A program made the translations under genes and the position numbers. The notes under the pieces are model-generated. The model saw only the letters and a program-made list of their open reading frames with translations. It was not told the origin of the DNA and ran no database searches. A stretch of 64,000 bases of DNA, taken from Actinomadura soli (lineage in GTDB: Bacteria > Actinomycetota > Actinomycetes > Streptosporangiales > Streptosporangiaceae). Shown one piece after another: positions 11,664 to 20,477 of this stretch (its first letter is position 1; every line of letters starts with the position of its first letter). The DNA lies in assembly GCF_005889715.1 (NCBI RefSeq), contig NZ_VCKW01000004.1, forward strand, positions 1 through 64,000, in the 5' to 3' direction.

Positions 11664-12569
11664 TCAGGACTGGCCGAGGCTCTGGATCACGGCCTTCGCC
11701 ACGTCGACGGCGCCGCCTCTGGCGTTCTGCGACGACAGCGGCTCGCCGTCGTCCGAGCCGGAGTAGTGGATGGTGATGAGGACGTTCCCCAGCCGGACGT
11801 TGCCGACCGCCTCGCCCGAGCCCTGCCCGTCGTCGACGCTGTAGACGACGTACCCGTCGTCGCCGACGCCGGTGAGGCGTGCCTTGTCGGTGAGCTTCTG
11901 GCCCGCGAGGAGCGCCTTGCCGGACTCGTCGGCGGCCCGTTCCGAGGTGAACCTGGCGCGGGCGGCGTCCGTGGCCGTCTGGGCGCCGGTGCCGGGGACC
12001 GCGCGGAGCTCGATGGTCAGCTGGCGCTTGGCGTCGCCCGCGTAGGCGCCCCACACGCACTGGTTCTGCTGCTCGTCGCCCTGGTAGTTGTCGGCCTCGG
12101 TGCGCTGCGCGCCGGGCGCGAGCCTGTCGACGAGGTCCTGGGCGACGATCGCGCAGGAGTCGGGGACGGCGGTGCGCTCGCCCTTGGGCACCGGGGCGCT
12201 CTCGGTGGCGGCGCTGCCGACGGCCCGTCCGTCGTCGGGGTCGCCGCTCGCGCCGACGCCCGTCAGGACGGCGACCACGGCGAGCACGCAGATGCCGATC
12301 CCGGCCCCGACGGTGCCGAGGATGACGGCCCACCGCCTCCCGGTGCGGCGGTCGCGCACGACGCGATGGCTGCCGGTGTGGTAGCCCCCGGTGTGGTAGC
12401 CCCCGCTACCGGAGCGGTACGGGCCGCTACCGGTCTCGTGAGGGCCCGTCTCGCCGCGGTAGGCCCGGTCCCCCAAGGGTGGACGGCGCGGGTCGGCGGC
12501 CGGGTGGCGCGGGTACTCGCCCGCATCCCCCCTGCCGCGGTCGCTGCCGCTGCGATGGCTCCCACTCAC
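11664..12569 (-). CDS. Membrane-anchored DUF3558-like protein
   Basis: A 301-aa protein. It has a Gly/Ser/Tyr/His-rich N-terminal tail with repeats such as GGYHTG (residues 1-70), one membrane span near 78-105 (WAVILGTVGAGIGICVLAVV), and an outside domain with two cysteines (about 137 and 170). The Cys pair and the general pattern resemble DUF3558 lipoproteins of mycobacteria and relatives, but there is no lipobox. GTG start at 12569. It lies inside the t6A gene run, 127 bp after tsaE and 67 bp before tsaB. Function unknown. Confidence 0.7.
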   Translation of the reverse strand: MSGSHRSGSDRGRGDAGEYPRHPAADPRRPPLGDRAYRGETGPHETGSGPYRSGSGGYHTGGYHTGSHRVVRDRRTGRRWAVILGTVGAGIGICVLAVVAVLTGVGASGDPDDGRAVGSAATESAPVPKGERTAVPDSCAIVAQDLVDRLAPGAQRTEADNYQGDEQQNQCVWGAYAGDAKRQLTIELRAVPGTGAQTATDAARARFTSERAADESGKALLAGQKLTDKARLTGVGDDGYVVYSVDDGQGSGEAVGNVRLGNVLITIHYSGSDDGEPLSSQNARGGAVDVAKAVIQSLGQS

Positions 12570-12696
12570 CGGATCCCACTCCCGCTGTGAGAATCGATAT
12601 GTCGCGAACGAGAGGTTCGTTCCGGCAAAGAATACGACATGTCGCCGTAAAGTGGCCCAGCCTGGTGAGTAAAGGCATCGAGGTCGGCCGAAGGGT

Positions 12697-13167
12697 TCAG
12701 CCGGCCGCCGGTTCCAGGTCTGACCAGCGCGGACCGATCCCGGTGATCCTTACTTCGCGTTCCTCTCCGGGACCGTTCCCGCGCGAAATGATCAATTCCA
12801 GCCGGTCGTCGGCAAGGCCCTCCGCGAGCCCTTCTCCCCATTCCACGATCGTCACCGATTCCTCGACCGAGGCGTCGAGATCGAGATCGTCCAGCTCCGC
12901 GAAACCGCCCAGCCGGTAGGCGTCCACGTGCACCAGCGGCGGCCCGCCGGCCAGCGACGGATGCACCCGCGCGATGACGAACGTCGGCGAGGTGATCGGG
13001 CCGCGCACCTTCAGGCCCTCGCCGATGCCCTGCGTCAGCGTCGTCTTGCCCGCGCCCAGATGGCCCGTCATGACGAGCAGGTCGCCCGGGCGCAGCAGGC
13101 CCGCCAGGCGGACGCCGAGCTCGCGCATGTCCTCAGCCGTCGGCACGGTGACCGTGATCGCGTTCAC
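12697..13167 (-). CDS. tsaE: t6A synthesis ATPase TsaE
   Basis: A 156-aa P-loop ATPase that drives the TsaB-TsaD-TsaE cycle. Walker A is GHLGAGKTT (Lys41), followed by SPTFVIARVH and HVDAYRL, both typical of TsaE. The GTG start overlaps the hydrolase stop by four bases. Confidence 0.95.
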   Translation of the reverse strand: MNAITVTVPTAEDMRELGVRLAGLLRPGDLLVMTGHLGAGKTTLTQGIGEGLKVRGPITSPTFVIARVHPSLAGGPPLVHVDAYRLGGFAELDDLDLDASVEESVTIVEWGEGLAEGLADDRLELIISRGNGPGEEREVRITGIGPRWSDLEPAAG

Positions 13168-14237
13168 GCGGTGCGCTCCTCCTGGTACTCCGGCCGGACG
13201 CGGTCGATCAGCCGGCGCAGCCCGCCGGTCACCACGCCCGGGTATTCCAGCGGCAGCACGTGCCCGGCCTCCTCCACCTCTACCAGCTCCGCGTCCGGCA
13301 GCGCGTCGGCGATGCGGCGGGAGTGCCCGGCGGGGGTCAGCCGGTCCTGCCCGCCGGCGAGCACGAGCGTCGGGACCCGTCCGAGGACGCCCAGGCAGGC
13401 GACCTTGTCGTGCGCCATCAGCGCCGGATAGAACTCCGCGATCACGTCGATCGGCGTCGCCCTGATCATCTGCTCCAGGAAGCCGACGACGGTCGGGCTC
13501 ACCTGCCTGTCGGCGAACGCCATCTTCCGCGTCACGACGAACGCCAGGTCGGCGCCCAGCCCGCGGGCCCGCTCCACCAGCTCGGCGCGGCGGCCGAGCC
13601 CGCGCAGCGTGCGGGGCGCCAGCGGCCGGACGACCTTCGCCAGCACCAGCGGAAGCCCCAGCGTCAGCTCCGCCATGTCACCGCAGGACGTGTTGACCAG
13701 CGCCACCCCGACGACCTGCCGCTTGAACAGCTGGGGATGCCGGTCGGCCAGCGCCATGATCGACATCCCGCCCATGGAATGGCCGACGAGGATGACGGGC
13801 TGCTTGCGCCGCACGGTCGCCTTCAGCACCGCGTACAGGTCGTCGCCCGTCTGTTCGATCGTCGCCTTGAGGGGGTCGCCGCGGCCGGAACGGCCGTGGC
13901 AGCGCTGGTCCCAGAACACCATCTGGAGCGATCCCTGCAGGTCACGGCGCTGGTAGTGCCAGGAGTCCTGGTTGAGGGTGTAGCCGTGGCTGAACACGAT
14001 GGTGAGGTCGGCGTCGTCCGGGCCGTCCACCTCGACGTGCAGCGGCAGGCCGTCGCTCGCCTCGACGGTCAGCTCCCGGCCGCGCAGCTCGCCGAACGGC
14101 TCGTCGGCGTCCGGGTCGGGGCGCAGCCGCACCCGGCCGACCGCGACGCGCCGCAGGCCGACGGCCGCCCCGACCCCGGCCGCGCCGACACCCGCGACGG
14201 TGCCGGCGATGCCGATCCTGCGCCTGCTGCTGCCCAT
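13164..14237 (-). CDS. Alpha/beta hydrolase
   Basis: A 357-aa hydrolase. The N-terminal basic segment and hydrophobic stretch (GIAGTVAGVGAAGVGAAVGL) suggest a membrane anchor. The core has FSHGYTLNQDSW (oxyanion region), nucleophile elbow GHSMGG, acid Asp in LAGGQDRLTP and catalytic His in EAGHVLPLE. The start at 14237 follows AGGAGG; the longer frame reaches into the alr gap without a site. Substrate unknown. In actinobacteria this hydrolase is commonly found between alr and tsaE. Confidence 0.9.
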   Translation of the reverse strand: MGSSRRRIGIAGTVAGVGAAGVGAAVGLRRVAVGRVRLRPDPDADEPFGELRGRELTVEASDGLPLHVEVDGPDDADLTIVFSHGYTLNQDSWHYQRRDLQGSLQMVFWDQRCHGRSGRGDPLKATIEQTGDDLYAVLKATVRRKQPVILVGHSMGGMSIMALADRHPQLFKRQVVGVALVNTSCGDMAELTLGLPLVLAKVVRPLAPRTLRGLGRRAELVERARGLGADLAFVVTRKMAFADRQVSPTVVGFLEQMIRATPIDVIAEFYPALMAHDKVACLGVLGRVPTLVLAGGQDRLTPAGHSRRIADALPDAELVEVEEAGHVLPLEYPGVVTGGLRRLIDRVRPEYQEERTA

Positions 14238-14250
14238 ACGCGCGCGCCTC

Positions 14251-15381
14251 CTACAGCGCCCCGCCCGGGTACGACCTCGGTACCCGGGATCCGATGCGGG
14301 TGACGATCTCATACGAGATCGTGCCCAGTGCGTCCGCCCACTCCTGTGCCGTCGGCTCGCCCCGGTCGCCCGGGCCGAACAGGACGATCTCGTCCCCCGC
14401 CGCGAGGTGGTCGTCGCCGAGGTCGATGACGAACTGGTCCATGCAGACCCGTCCGGCGATCGTCCGCCGGGCTCCGCCCGCGAGGACCTGCAGCACGTTC
14501 GAGCCGTGCCGGGGGATCCCGTCGCCGTACCCGGCCGGGACCACGGCCAGGGTCGTCTCCCGCTCGGTGTGGTAGGTGTGGCCGTACGACACGCCGCTGC
14601 CCCCCGGGACCCGCTTGACCAGCGCCGCGTCCGCCACCAGCGTCATCGCGGGACGCAGCCCGAACGTGCCGAGCGCCGGTATGGGCGTCAGCCCGTACAT
14701 CGCGATACCCGGACGGACCAGGTCGAACCTGGCCTCGGGCACCGTCAGCGCGCCGGCCGAGTTCGCCAGGTGCCGGACCTCGAACCGCGCCCCGGCCTTC
14801 TCCGCGTACGCCGCCATCTCCGTGAACGCCCCGACCTGCGCCGCGATGGACGGGTGGCCCGGCTCGTCCGCGCAGGCGAAGTGGGACATGACGCCCACGA
14901 CGTGCACCCGTCCGGACGCCTCCGCCTTCAGGGCCGCGTCGACCAGTTCCTCCCAGTCACGGCCGCGGACCCCGCCGCGCGACATGCCGGTGTCGGCCTT
15001 CAGATGGATCCGGGCCGCGCGTCCGGCCCGCTCCGCCGCCTGGACGACCTCGTCCAGCAGCCACAGGGCGCCGACGGTCAGGTCGACGTCCCGCGCGACG
15101 GCCTCCTCGTACGGCTCGCCGGGCACGCCCACGGACACCAGCGTCCGGACGGTGAAGCCCGCGTCCCGCAGCCGCAGCGCCTCGACCAGCTTCGCGACGC
15201 CCAGCCACGAGGCGCCGCCGGCGAGCGCGGCACCGGCGGCCTCGGCCAGGCCGTGCCCGTACGCCTCGGCCTTCACCATGGCCATGACCTCGGCCCCGCG
15301 CGCGCGTTCGCGCAGCAGCCCGACATTGCCGGCGATCGCGTCGAGATCGACGCGCGCCTCCGCTGGAACGTTCATGGCCAT
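14251..15381 (-). CDS. alr: Alanine racemase
   Basis: A 376-aa PLP enzyme that makes D-alanine for peptidoglycan. The PLP-binding lysine is Lys37 in MVKAEAYGHG and the second catalytic base is Tyr266 in SGVSYGHTY. MCMDQF-type chloride/active-site loop is present as RVCMDQFVID. An ATG two codons in is an alternative start. It is 13 bp upstream of the hydrolase gene. Confidence 0.97.
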   Translation of the reverse strand: MAMNVPAEARVDLDAIAGNVGLLRERARGAEVMAMVKAEAYGHGLAEAAGAALAGGASWLGVAKLVEALRLRDAGFTVRTLVSVGVPGEPYEEAVARDVDLTVGALWLLDEVVQAAERAGRAARIHLKADTGMSRGGVRGRDWEELVDAALKAEASGRVHVVGVMSHFACADEPGHPSIAAQVGAFTEMAAYAEKAGARFEVRHLANSAGALTVPEARFDLVRPGIAMYGLTPIPALGTFGLRPAMTLVADAALVKRVPGGSGVSYGHTYHTERETTLAVVPAGYGDGIPRHGSNVLQVLAGGARRTIAGRVCMDQFVIDLGDDHLAAGDEIVLFGPGDRGEPTAQEWADALGTISYEIVTRIGSRVPRSYPGGAL

Positions 15382-15504
15382 CAGTCTGCCGCCCCAATCG
15401 CCATGCCCGGGGCATCTCGGCCCAGGTCATGGCCAGTCCGGCTCCGTGGAGAGCGCTCCAACGGCACTCCCTGTCCAATAAGACGCCATTGCCCGCCTCC
15501 GAGT

Positions 15505-16992
15505 TCAAGCCGGGGCCCCGCCCTGGACGGTGCGGAACGCGGCGGGGAGGGCTTGGATCACGTCGTGGGCGGTGATGGGGGCCTCGGGGCCCGGTGCCGG
15601 GGCCGAGGCCAGGCGGGCGGCGAGGCCGTGGAGGTAGGCGCCGGCGGCGGCCGCGTCCATGGCGGGCAGGCCGCCCGCCAGGAGGGCGCCGATGAGGCCG
15701 GACAGGACGTCGCCCGTCCCGGCGGTGGCGAGGCGCGGGGTGCCGGTGGCGTTGACGCGGACGGGACGGTCCTGCTCGGCGATCAGCGTGGTGGAGCCCT
15801 TGAGCAGGACGGTCGCGGAGAGCTCGGCGGCGGCGCGCCGGACATGGTCGAGCCGGGCGGCCTCGATGGCGTCGCGGCCGGCGCCGATGAGGCGGGCCAG
15901 CTCGCCGGCGTGGGGGGTGAGGACGGTCGGGGCCGCGCGGGCGAGGAGGTCCCGGCGACGGGACAGGACGGTGAGGCCGTCGGCGTCCACGAGCGCGGGC
16001 AGGTCGGTGGTGAGGACGGCCTCCAGCAGCGACTCGGCGGCGTCGCCGGTGCCGAGGCCGGGGCCGACGACCCAGGACTGGACGCGCCCGACGCGTTCGA
16101 GGACCTTCGGCTCGTGCGGGCCGGGGTCGATGACCGTGGTGACGGCCTCGGGCCAGCGCTGCCGGACGAGCTCGACCGGCCGGGCGACGGAGGCGAAGCG
16201 GACCATGCCGGCGCCGCCGCGCACCGCGCCGCCCGTGCTGAGGACGGCCGCGCCGGTGAACGCGTCGCCGCCGGCGAGGATCCCGACAACGCCGCGGCGG
16301 TACTTGTCGGACTCGGGGCCGGGCTCGGGCGGCCGGACGTCCGCCGGGCGGGCCGCGACGACGTCCGGGTCGGGCAGGTCGGGGCCGAGCCCGATGTCGA
16401 CCAGTTCGACCACGCCGCAGTGGGACGCGCCCGGATCGATCAAGAGGCCCGGCTTGTGCGTCCCGAAGGTGACCGTGATGTCGGCCTCGACGGCGGCGCC
16501 CTCGACGCGGCCGGTGCTCGCGTCGACGCCGCTCGGGACGTCGCAGGCGACGACGAGGCCCGCGGAACCGGAGGCGAGCGCGGCGTAGCGGGCGTGGGGT
16601 TCGCGGAGGCCGCCCGTCCCGCCGATGCCGGTCAGCCCGTCGATGATCAGATCGGCCCCGGCGATGGCGGCGGCCTCACCGTCGTGGATGAGCCGGCCGC
16701 CGGCGAGGCGGAGCGCGGCCAGGCCCGGTTCGTGGATCTTGGAGCCCGCCTGGACGGCCTGGACGCGGGCGCCCCGCCGGGCGAGGCGGGCCCCGGCGTA
16801 GAGGGCGTCGCCCCCGTTGTCGCCGCCGCCGACGAGCAGGACGACGCGGGACCCGTACACGGCGGGCAGGACGCGGGCGCACACCGAGGCCAGGCCGGCG
16901 GCGGCGCGCTGCATCAGGGCGCCGTCCGGAAGCCGGGCCATCAGGGCCCGCTCCGCCGCCCGCACCTTGCCGACCTCGTGCGCGTACCTCAT
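15505..16992 (-). CDS. nnr: Bifunctional NAD(P)H-hydrate epimerase / ADP-dependent NAD(P)H-hydrate dehydratase
   Basis: A 495-aa repair enzyme for hydrated NADH/NADPH. The N-terminal YjeF-type epimerase half (1 to about 215) contains GGGDNGGDALYAGARLA. The C-terminal dehydratase half (about 230-490) contains PHAGELARL and GTGDVLSGLIGA. The start at 16992 follows GGGGAG. It is the first gene of the run toward alr, separated from it by 123 bp. Confidence 0.95.
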   Translation of the reverse strand: MRYAHEVGKVRAAERALMARLPDGALMQRAAAGLASVCARVLPAVYGSRVVLLVGGGDNGGDALYAGARLARRGARVQAVQAGSKIHEPGLAALRLAGGRLIHDGEAAAIAGADLIIDGLTGIGGTGGLREPHARYAALASGSAGLVVACDVPSGVDASTGRVEGAAVEADITVTFGTHKPGLLIDPGASHCGVVELVDIGLGPDLPDPDVVAARPADVRPPEPGPESDKYRRGVVGILAGGDAFTGAAVLSTGGAVRGGAGMVRFASVARPVELVRQRWPEAVTTVIDPGPHEPKVLERVGRVQSWVVGPGLGTGDAAESLLEAVLTTDLPALVDADGLTVLSRRRDLLARAAPTVLTPHAGELARLIGAGRDAIEAARLDHVRRAAAELSATVLLKGSTTLIAEQDRPVRVNATGTPRLATAGTGDVLSGLIGALLAGGLPAMDAAAAGAYLHGLAARLASAPAPGPEAPITAHDVIQALPAAFRTVQGGAPA

Positions 16993-17250
16993 CCGCGGCT
17001 CCCCACGTCGATCACACACTCAGAGTGCCACGCGGACGCTTTCCGCAACCCACATACCCGCCTTGCCCGGCAGTAGCGTCCACCCCGTCAGAAGCACAGG
17101 TACCTTACGCTGCAACTTTCGGTGTCATGTGCGCGAAAGAATCATCGGCCGTAGAATCTTCCCTATCCGGTCCGATGTATTCGCACTGCGGCGCTCAGGT
17201 GCGGCAGAATGCGCTCAGATCAGTCCGCGGGGACTGGAGAGGCCCGATCG

Positions 17251-18126
17251 ATGAGCACTTCCCGAGGTCCCTCCGTCCGGCAGCGCCGACTGGCGGCCGA
17301 ACTTCGGCGGCTGCGCGAGCGGAAGGGATTCACCGGAGACGAGGTTGCGGAGCGCCTGACCTGGTCCACCGCCAAGGTCAGCCGGATCGAGAACGCGCGA
17401 ACCGGCGCGAAGATCAGCGACGTACGGCGTCTCCTCGACCTGTACGACATCGACGGCGCGCGATTCGATGACCTCATCTCCCTGGCGCATGACGCCGCCG
17501 AACGGGGCTGGTGGGAGGAATACCGCGACCTGCCGAGCCCGCTCGCGGACTTCATCGCCCTGGAGTCCGAGGCGGGCACCATCCGGCAGTGGGAGAGCCT
17601 CTCCGTTCCCGGCCTTCTCCAAACCGAGGCGTACGCCCAGCACGTGATCGAGGGTTACCACGCTATATCGACCATGCCGCCACAAGAGATCAGGCGGCGA
17701 GTCGACGTCCGAATGACGCGCCAGCGGATTCTGCACCGGACGCAGCCGACCGAGCTTCTAGTGGTCCTCGATGAAGCGGTGCTAACAAGGCGAGTGGGCA
17801 ACTCTCAGGTGATGCACGAACAACTCGATTACATGCTGGCCACCTGCGAATTACCGAATGTGACACTACAACTACTGCCGTTGGACGCCGCGCACGCAGT
17901 CATGGCGGAATCGTTTACTCTTCTGGAGTTCCCGGCCGCACACGAGGTCACTTTTCCTGATATCGTGCACACCGAAAGTATAACCATCAGTCACTTCGTC
18001 GACGAGAGCGAGACCTATATGTATCGCCTCGCGCACAACAGCCTGGTGAAACACGCGCTCAGCCCCGTCGAGACCCGGCAGCGGATCCTGGAAGTGCGAA
18101 ACTCATGGTGGCGCGTCGACGAGTGA
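17251..18126 (+). CDS. XRE-family regulator with DUF5753 domain
   Basis: A 291-aa protein. The N-terminal Cro/CI helix-turn-helix (about residues 12-70) includes LRERKGFTGDEVAERL and STAKVSRIENAR. The rest (about 95-285) is the DUF5753 ligand-like domain (SVPGLLQTEAYA, TVQLLPL-type strands). ATG at 17251 preceded by GGAGAGG. Paired with the DUF397 gene 25 bp downstream. Such pairs are numerous in actinomycetes and some control development (BldB/AbaA-like). Confidence 0.93.
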   Translation: MSTSRGPSVRQRRLAAELRRLRERKGFTGDEVAERLTWSTAKVSRIENARTGAKISDVRRLLDLYDIDGARFDDLISLAHDAAERGWWEEYRDLPSPLADFIALESEAGTIRQWESLSVPGLLQTEAYAQHVIEGYHAISTMPPQEIRRRVDVRMTRQRILHRTQPTELLVVLDEAVLTRRVGNSQVMHEQLDYMLATCELPNVTLQLLPLDAAHAVMAESFTLLEFPAAHEVTFPDIVHTESITISHFVDESETYMYRLAHNSLVKHALSPVETRQRILEVRNSWWRVDE

Positions 18127-18151
18127 CGCCGGCAACACTGAAAGGCATCAA

Positions 18152-18373
18152 GTGTCCGTATCCGACGTCACCGAGCCGGGTTGGCGGCGAAGTTCCCATT
18201 GCGGCGCGAACGGGACCTGCGTCGAGGTCGCCATGCTGTCCGACGCTGGACTCATCGGAGTCAGGGACGCCAAGCGCGGTGACCAGAGCCCGGTCCTGGC
18301 CTACGACCAAGCCGACTGGCGCGGTCTCATCCATAAAATCAAGGAAGGGACGCTCGATCCGGCGGCGAGCTGA
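18152..18373 (+). CDS. DUF397 protein
   Basis: A 73-aa protein with the family core WRRSSHCGANGTCVEVA and VRDAKRG. GTG start after AAAGG. DUF397 proteins are encoded beside XRE-DUF5753 regulators and are thought to oppose or modulate them. Confidence 0.92.
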   Translation: MSVSDVTEPGWRRSSHCGANGTCVEVAMLSDAGLIGVRDAKRGDQSPVLAYDQADWRGLIHKIKEGTLDPAAS

Positions 18374-18430
18374 TTCGCCGGCGAACTGATTCGGGCGATT
18401 GATTCACGTCTCGCCGTCGCGCGAGCAATC

Positions 18431-18460
18431 GGGCCGAGGTCCATCGACGGATCTCGGCCC
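18431..18460. terminator. Bidirectional terminator between convergent genes
   Basis: GGGCCGAG (18431-18438) pairs with CTCGGCCC (18453-18460); the stem continues inward past one mismatch. It lies between the DUF397 gene and the convergent DUF6082 gene. Confidence 0.65.
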
Positions 18461-18533
18461 ACCCCTCAGAAATTCTTACGCATAGCCCCAGAGAGACATT
18501 GGGTGCGGCTCCAGCGAGATATCGGGTGCGGGC

Positions 18534-19280
18534 TCAGCGGGATTTCGTGCCGTGGGCGCGCAGGCGGCGGAACACGCTTCCCGCCACGGCGCCCGCCACG
18601 AGCAGCAGCACGGCGACACCGGCCTGACGGGCTCGCGCAGCCAGCGTGACGGCCCTTTGGGACACCGGCTCCTCGTCGGCCTCCTCGTCCTCTACCCGGA
18701 CCATGGCCGCCCTGTACTCCGCGTCGAAGATCTCATTGAACCGTCGTCCGCGCCTGCTGTTCGCGTACGACAGCCGCGCCTCGCCGCGCCGCCGCCAATA
18801 GTCGCGGCCCGCCTCCGCCGAGAAGAGGTCCAGCCGCGCGGCCTCCCGGACCTCGACCTCCGGCATGTCCTTGAACTCCCAACGCATCTGCCACCAATTA
18901 ATCAGCAGGTTGAGATAGATGTCACGGCGCAGCTCGTCTTTTGTGAGCCCCTCCCGCAGCCGCCGGCCGAGCACCTCCTGATAAACCGGCTCTTCGAGAA
19001 TCAGGCGCATCAGCTCGAACTGAGCGCTCCGGGCGGCCTGCTCGCGCGCGTGCCGCACCTCCCGGGCCTGCAGAGCCAACGACATCCCGAGAGCGACCAA
19101 TGCGGTGGCCGACAGCAACGCCGAAATCGCGCCGAAAGTCTCGCCGATGTCACTGAGCCTGGCCCAGTCCATCCGGGTGCCGGAATACGCCGCGTCGAGA
19201 AGGAAAGGCGAGAGACCCGCGAGTGCCAATACCACGATGCCCAACAGCCCGAACACCGACCGATGCCCCTGAGCTCGCAT
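18534..19280 (-). CDS. DUF6082 family membrane protein
   Basis: A 248-aa protein. Two N-terminal spans (FGLLGIVVLALAGLSPFLL and a second near SALLSATALVALGMSLAL) are followed by a charged helical region starting QAREVRHAREQ, the pattern of DUF6082 proteins. A third hydrophobic segment (AGVAVLLLVAGAVAGSVF) is near the C-terminus. I chose the ATG at 19280 because a longer in-frame TTG (19388) lies inside the predicted promoter. Function unknown; often near XRE/DUF397 genes. Confidence 0.75.
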   Translation of the reverse strand: MRAQGHRSVFGLLGIVVLALAGLSPFLLDAAYSGTRMDWARLSDIGETFGAISALLSATALVALGMSLALQAREVRHAREQAARSAQFELMRLILEEPVYQEVLGRRLREGLTKDELRRDIYLNLLINWWQMRWEFKDMPEVEVREAARLDLFSAEAGRDYWRRRGEARLSYANSRRGRRFNEIFDAEYRAAMVRVEDEEADEEPVSQRAVTLAARARQAGVAVLLLVAGAVAGSVFRRLRAHGTKSR

Positions 19281-19365
19281 GACATCGGGAATCCGCAATT
19301 CAACCCCCAGGTCGGACCGGCAGGGACTGATCGACCGACACCAGGCGCGCGCCGCACCGCGTCCA

Positions 19366-19393
19366 ATACTAAACCAAGAGTCGATCAAATCAA
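19366..19393 (-). promoter_or_regulatory. Promoter for the DUF6082 gene
   Basis: TTGATT (19388-19393) and TAGTAT (19366-19371) with 16-bp spacing, in a locally AT-rich stretch 86 bp before the chosen start. Confidence 0.6.
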
Positions 19394-19441
19394 CTGCGGT
19401 GCTGAAATCCGCTCAACCGGCCGGAGCGGGAAGTGAGAGTT

Positions 19442-20470
19442 TCACGCGACCCGGACGCCGCGCGGCACCCGGTAAAGAGGGGTTCGCAAACGGGCCGCGG
19501 TGAGGGCGACCGAACCGCCGGCGAGCGCGAGGTGAAAGAGCAGCCCGTACTGCCAGACCGACTTCTGGTCGTCCTTGTCGCGCCTGTCGTGCCGGCTGTA
19601 CTCGTCGGACGTGCTCCGAGGCGTGGCGGAGTTGACCTCCACGTAGGGCTTCTCCCCCTCGCGGATGTCGCGCACCTCGCGGCTGAGATCGCCGAGCGGG
19701 TCGGACGACGGCGTCCGCTCGTACACCCTGCCGTCGATGACGATCTCGCGCTCGGGCAGCCGCGGCGCGGCGTCCGCGAGCACGACGACCGGGTTCGGGG
19801 CGAGCAGCCACCAGACCCGCTCGGTGCGCTCGTTGGTGTGCACGTGGTCCCCGTGGTCCACCCGCTCGGACGTCAGCGGGACCCCGATCATGAACAGCAG
19901 CGCCGTGCCGACGAGCAGGCCGAACACCGTCAGGTACGACATGAGGACGGAGGTGACGCTGCGCGCGAGCAGCGCCGACCACGCCTGCGACACCGCGCAG
20001 ACCGCGCCGATCAGCAGGGCGATGACCAGCAGGACGACCGCGGCGCGGCCCAGGCCGACCGCGCCCTCGGCCACCGGCCAGAGCACGCACGGCAGCGTGA
20101 GCAGCAGCGTCAGCAGGCCCGTCCCCCAGGCGGCGGCGAGCTTGCCGAGCGCGATGTCGCCGGGCGTGAGCCGGGTGACCTGGAGGGTCGCGAGCGTCCC
20201 GCGCTCCCGCTCGCCGTTGATCGACTGGCCGCCGAGCGCGGGCGTGACCAGCAGCGTCAGCACCAGCACCCCGAGCAGGACCCCGCCGAACATCGGCACG
20301 CCCTCCTCGCCGAACTCGGAGGTGTCGCTCGCCTCCAGCGCCAGCCGCAGCAGCAGCCCGAGCCCGTTCACGATCACGAACCAGACGGCCAGCAGCGTCT
20401 TCCAGCGCCCCGTCCGCAACCGAGTCCTGATCTCCTGCCGGGCCATCAGGCCGACGCCGTGTGCGGTCAT
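19442..20470 (-). CDS. ABC exporter permease
   Basis: A 342-aa membrane protein with about six spans. A basic N-terminus (ARQEIRTRLRTGRWKTL) precedes span 1, and GERERGTLATLQVTRL after span 2 is the motif typical of ABC-2 permeases. A soluble loop of about 100 aa (about 205-310) precedes the last span. Partner of the ATPase 7 bp upstream. Cargo unknown. Confidence 0.88.
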   Translation of the reverse strand: MTAHGVGLMARQEIRTRLRTGRWKTLLAVWFVIVNGLGLLLRLALEASDTSEFGEEGVPMFGGVLLGVLVLTLLVTPALGGQSINGERERGTLATLQVTRLTPGDIALGKLAAAWGTGLLTLLLTLPCVLWPVAEGAVGLGRAAVVLLVIALLIGAVCAVSQAWSALLARSVTSVLMSYLTVFGLLVGTALLFMIGVPLTSERVDHGDHVHTNERTERVWWLLAPNPVVVLADAAPRLPEREIVIDGRVYERTPSSDPLGDLSREVRDIREGEKPYVEVNSATPRSTSDEYSRHDRRDKDDQKSVWQYGLLFHLALAGGSVALTAARLRTPLYRVPRGVRVA

Positions 20471-20477
20471 CGCCGCG

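Noticed and set aside
13999-17076. A 1025-codon plus-strand open frame antisense to alr and nnr
   Set aside because: Shadow frame; the minus-strand genes are clear enzymes with active-site residues.
19281-19388. TTG start that would lengthen the DUF6082 protein by 36 residues
   Set aside because: It overlaps a good -10/-35 pair and lacks a ribosome site; the added residues are not typical of the family.
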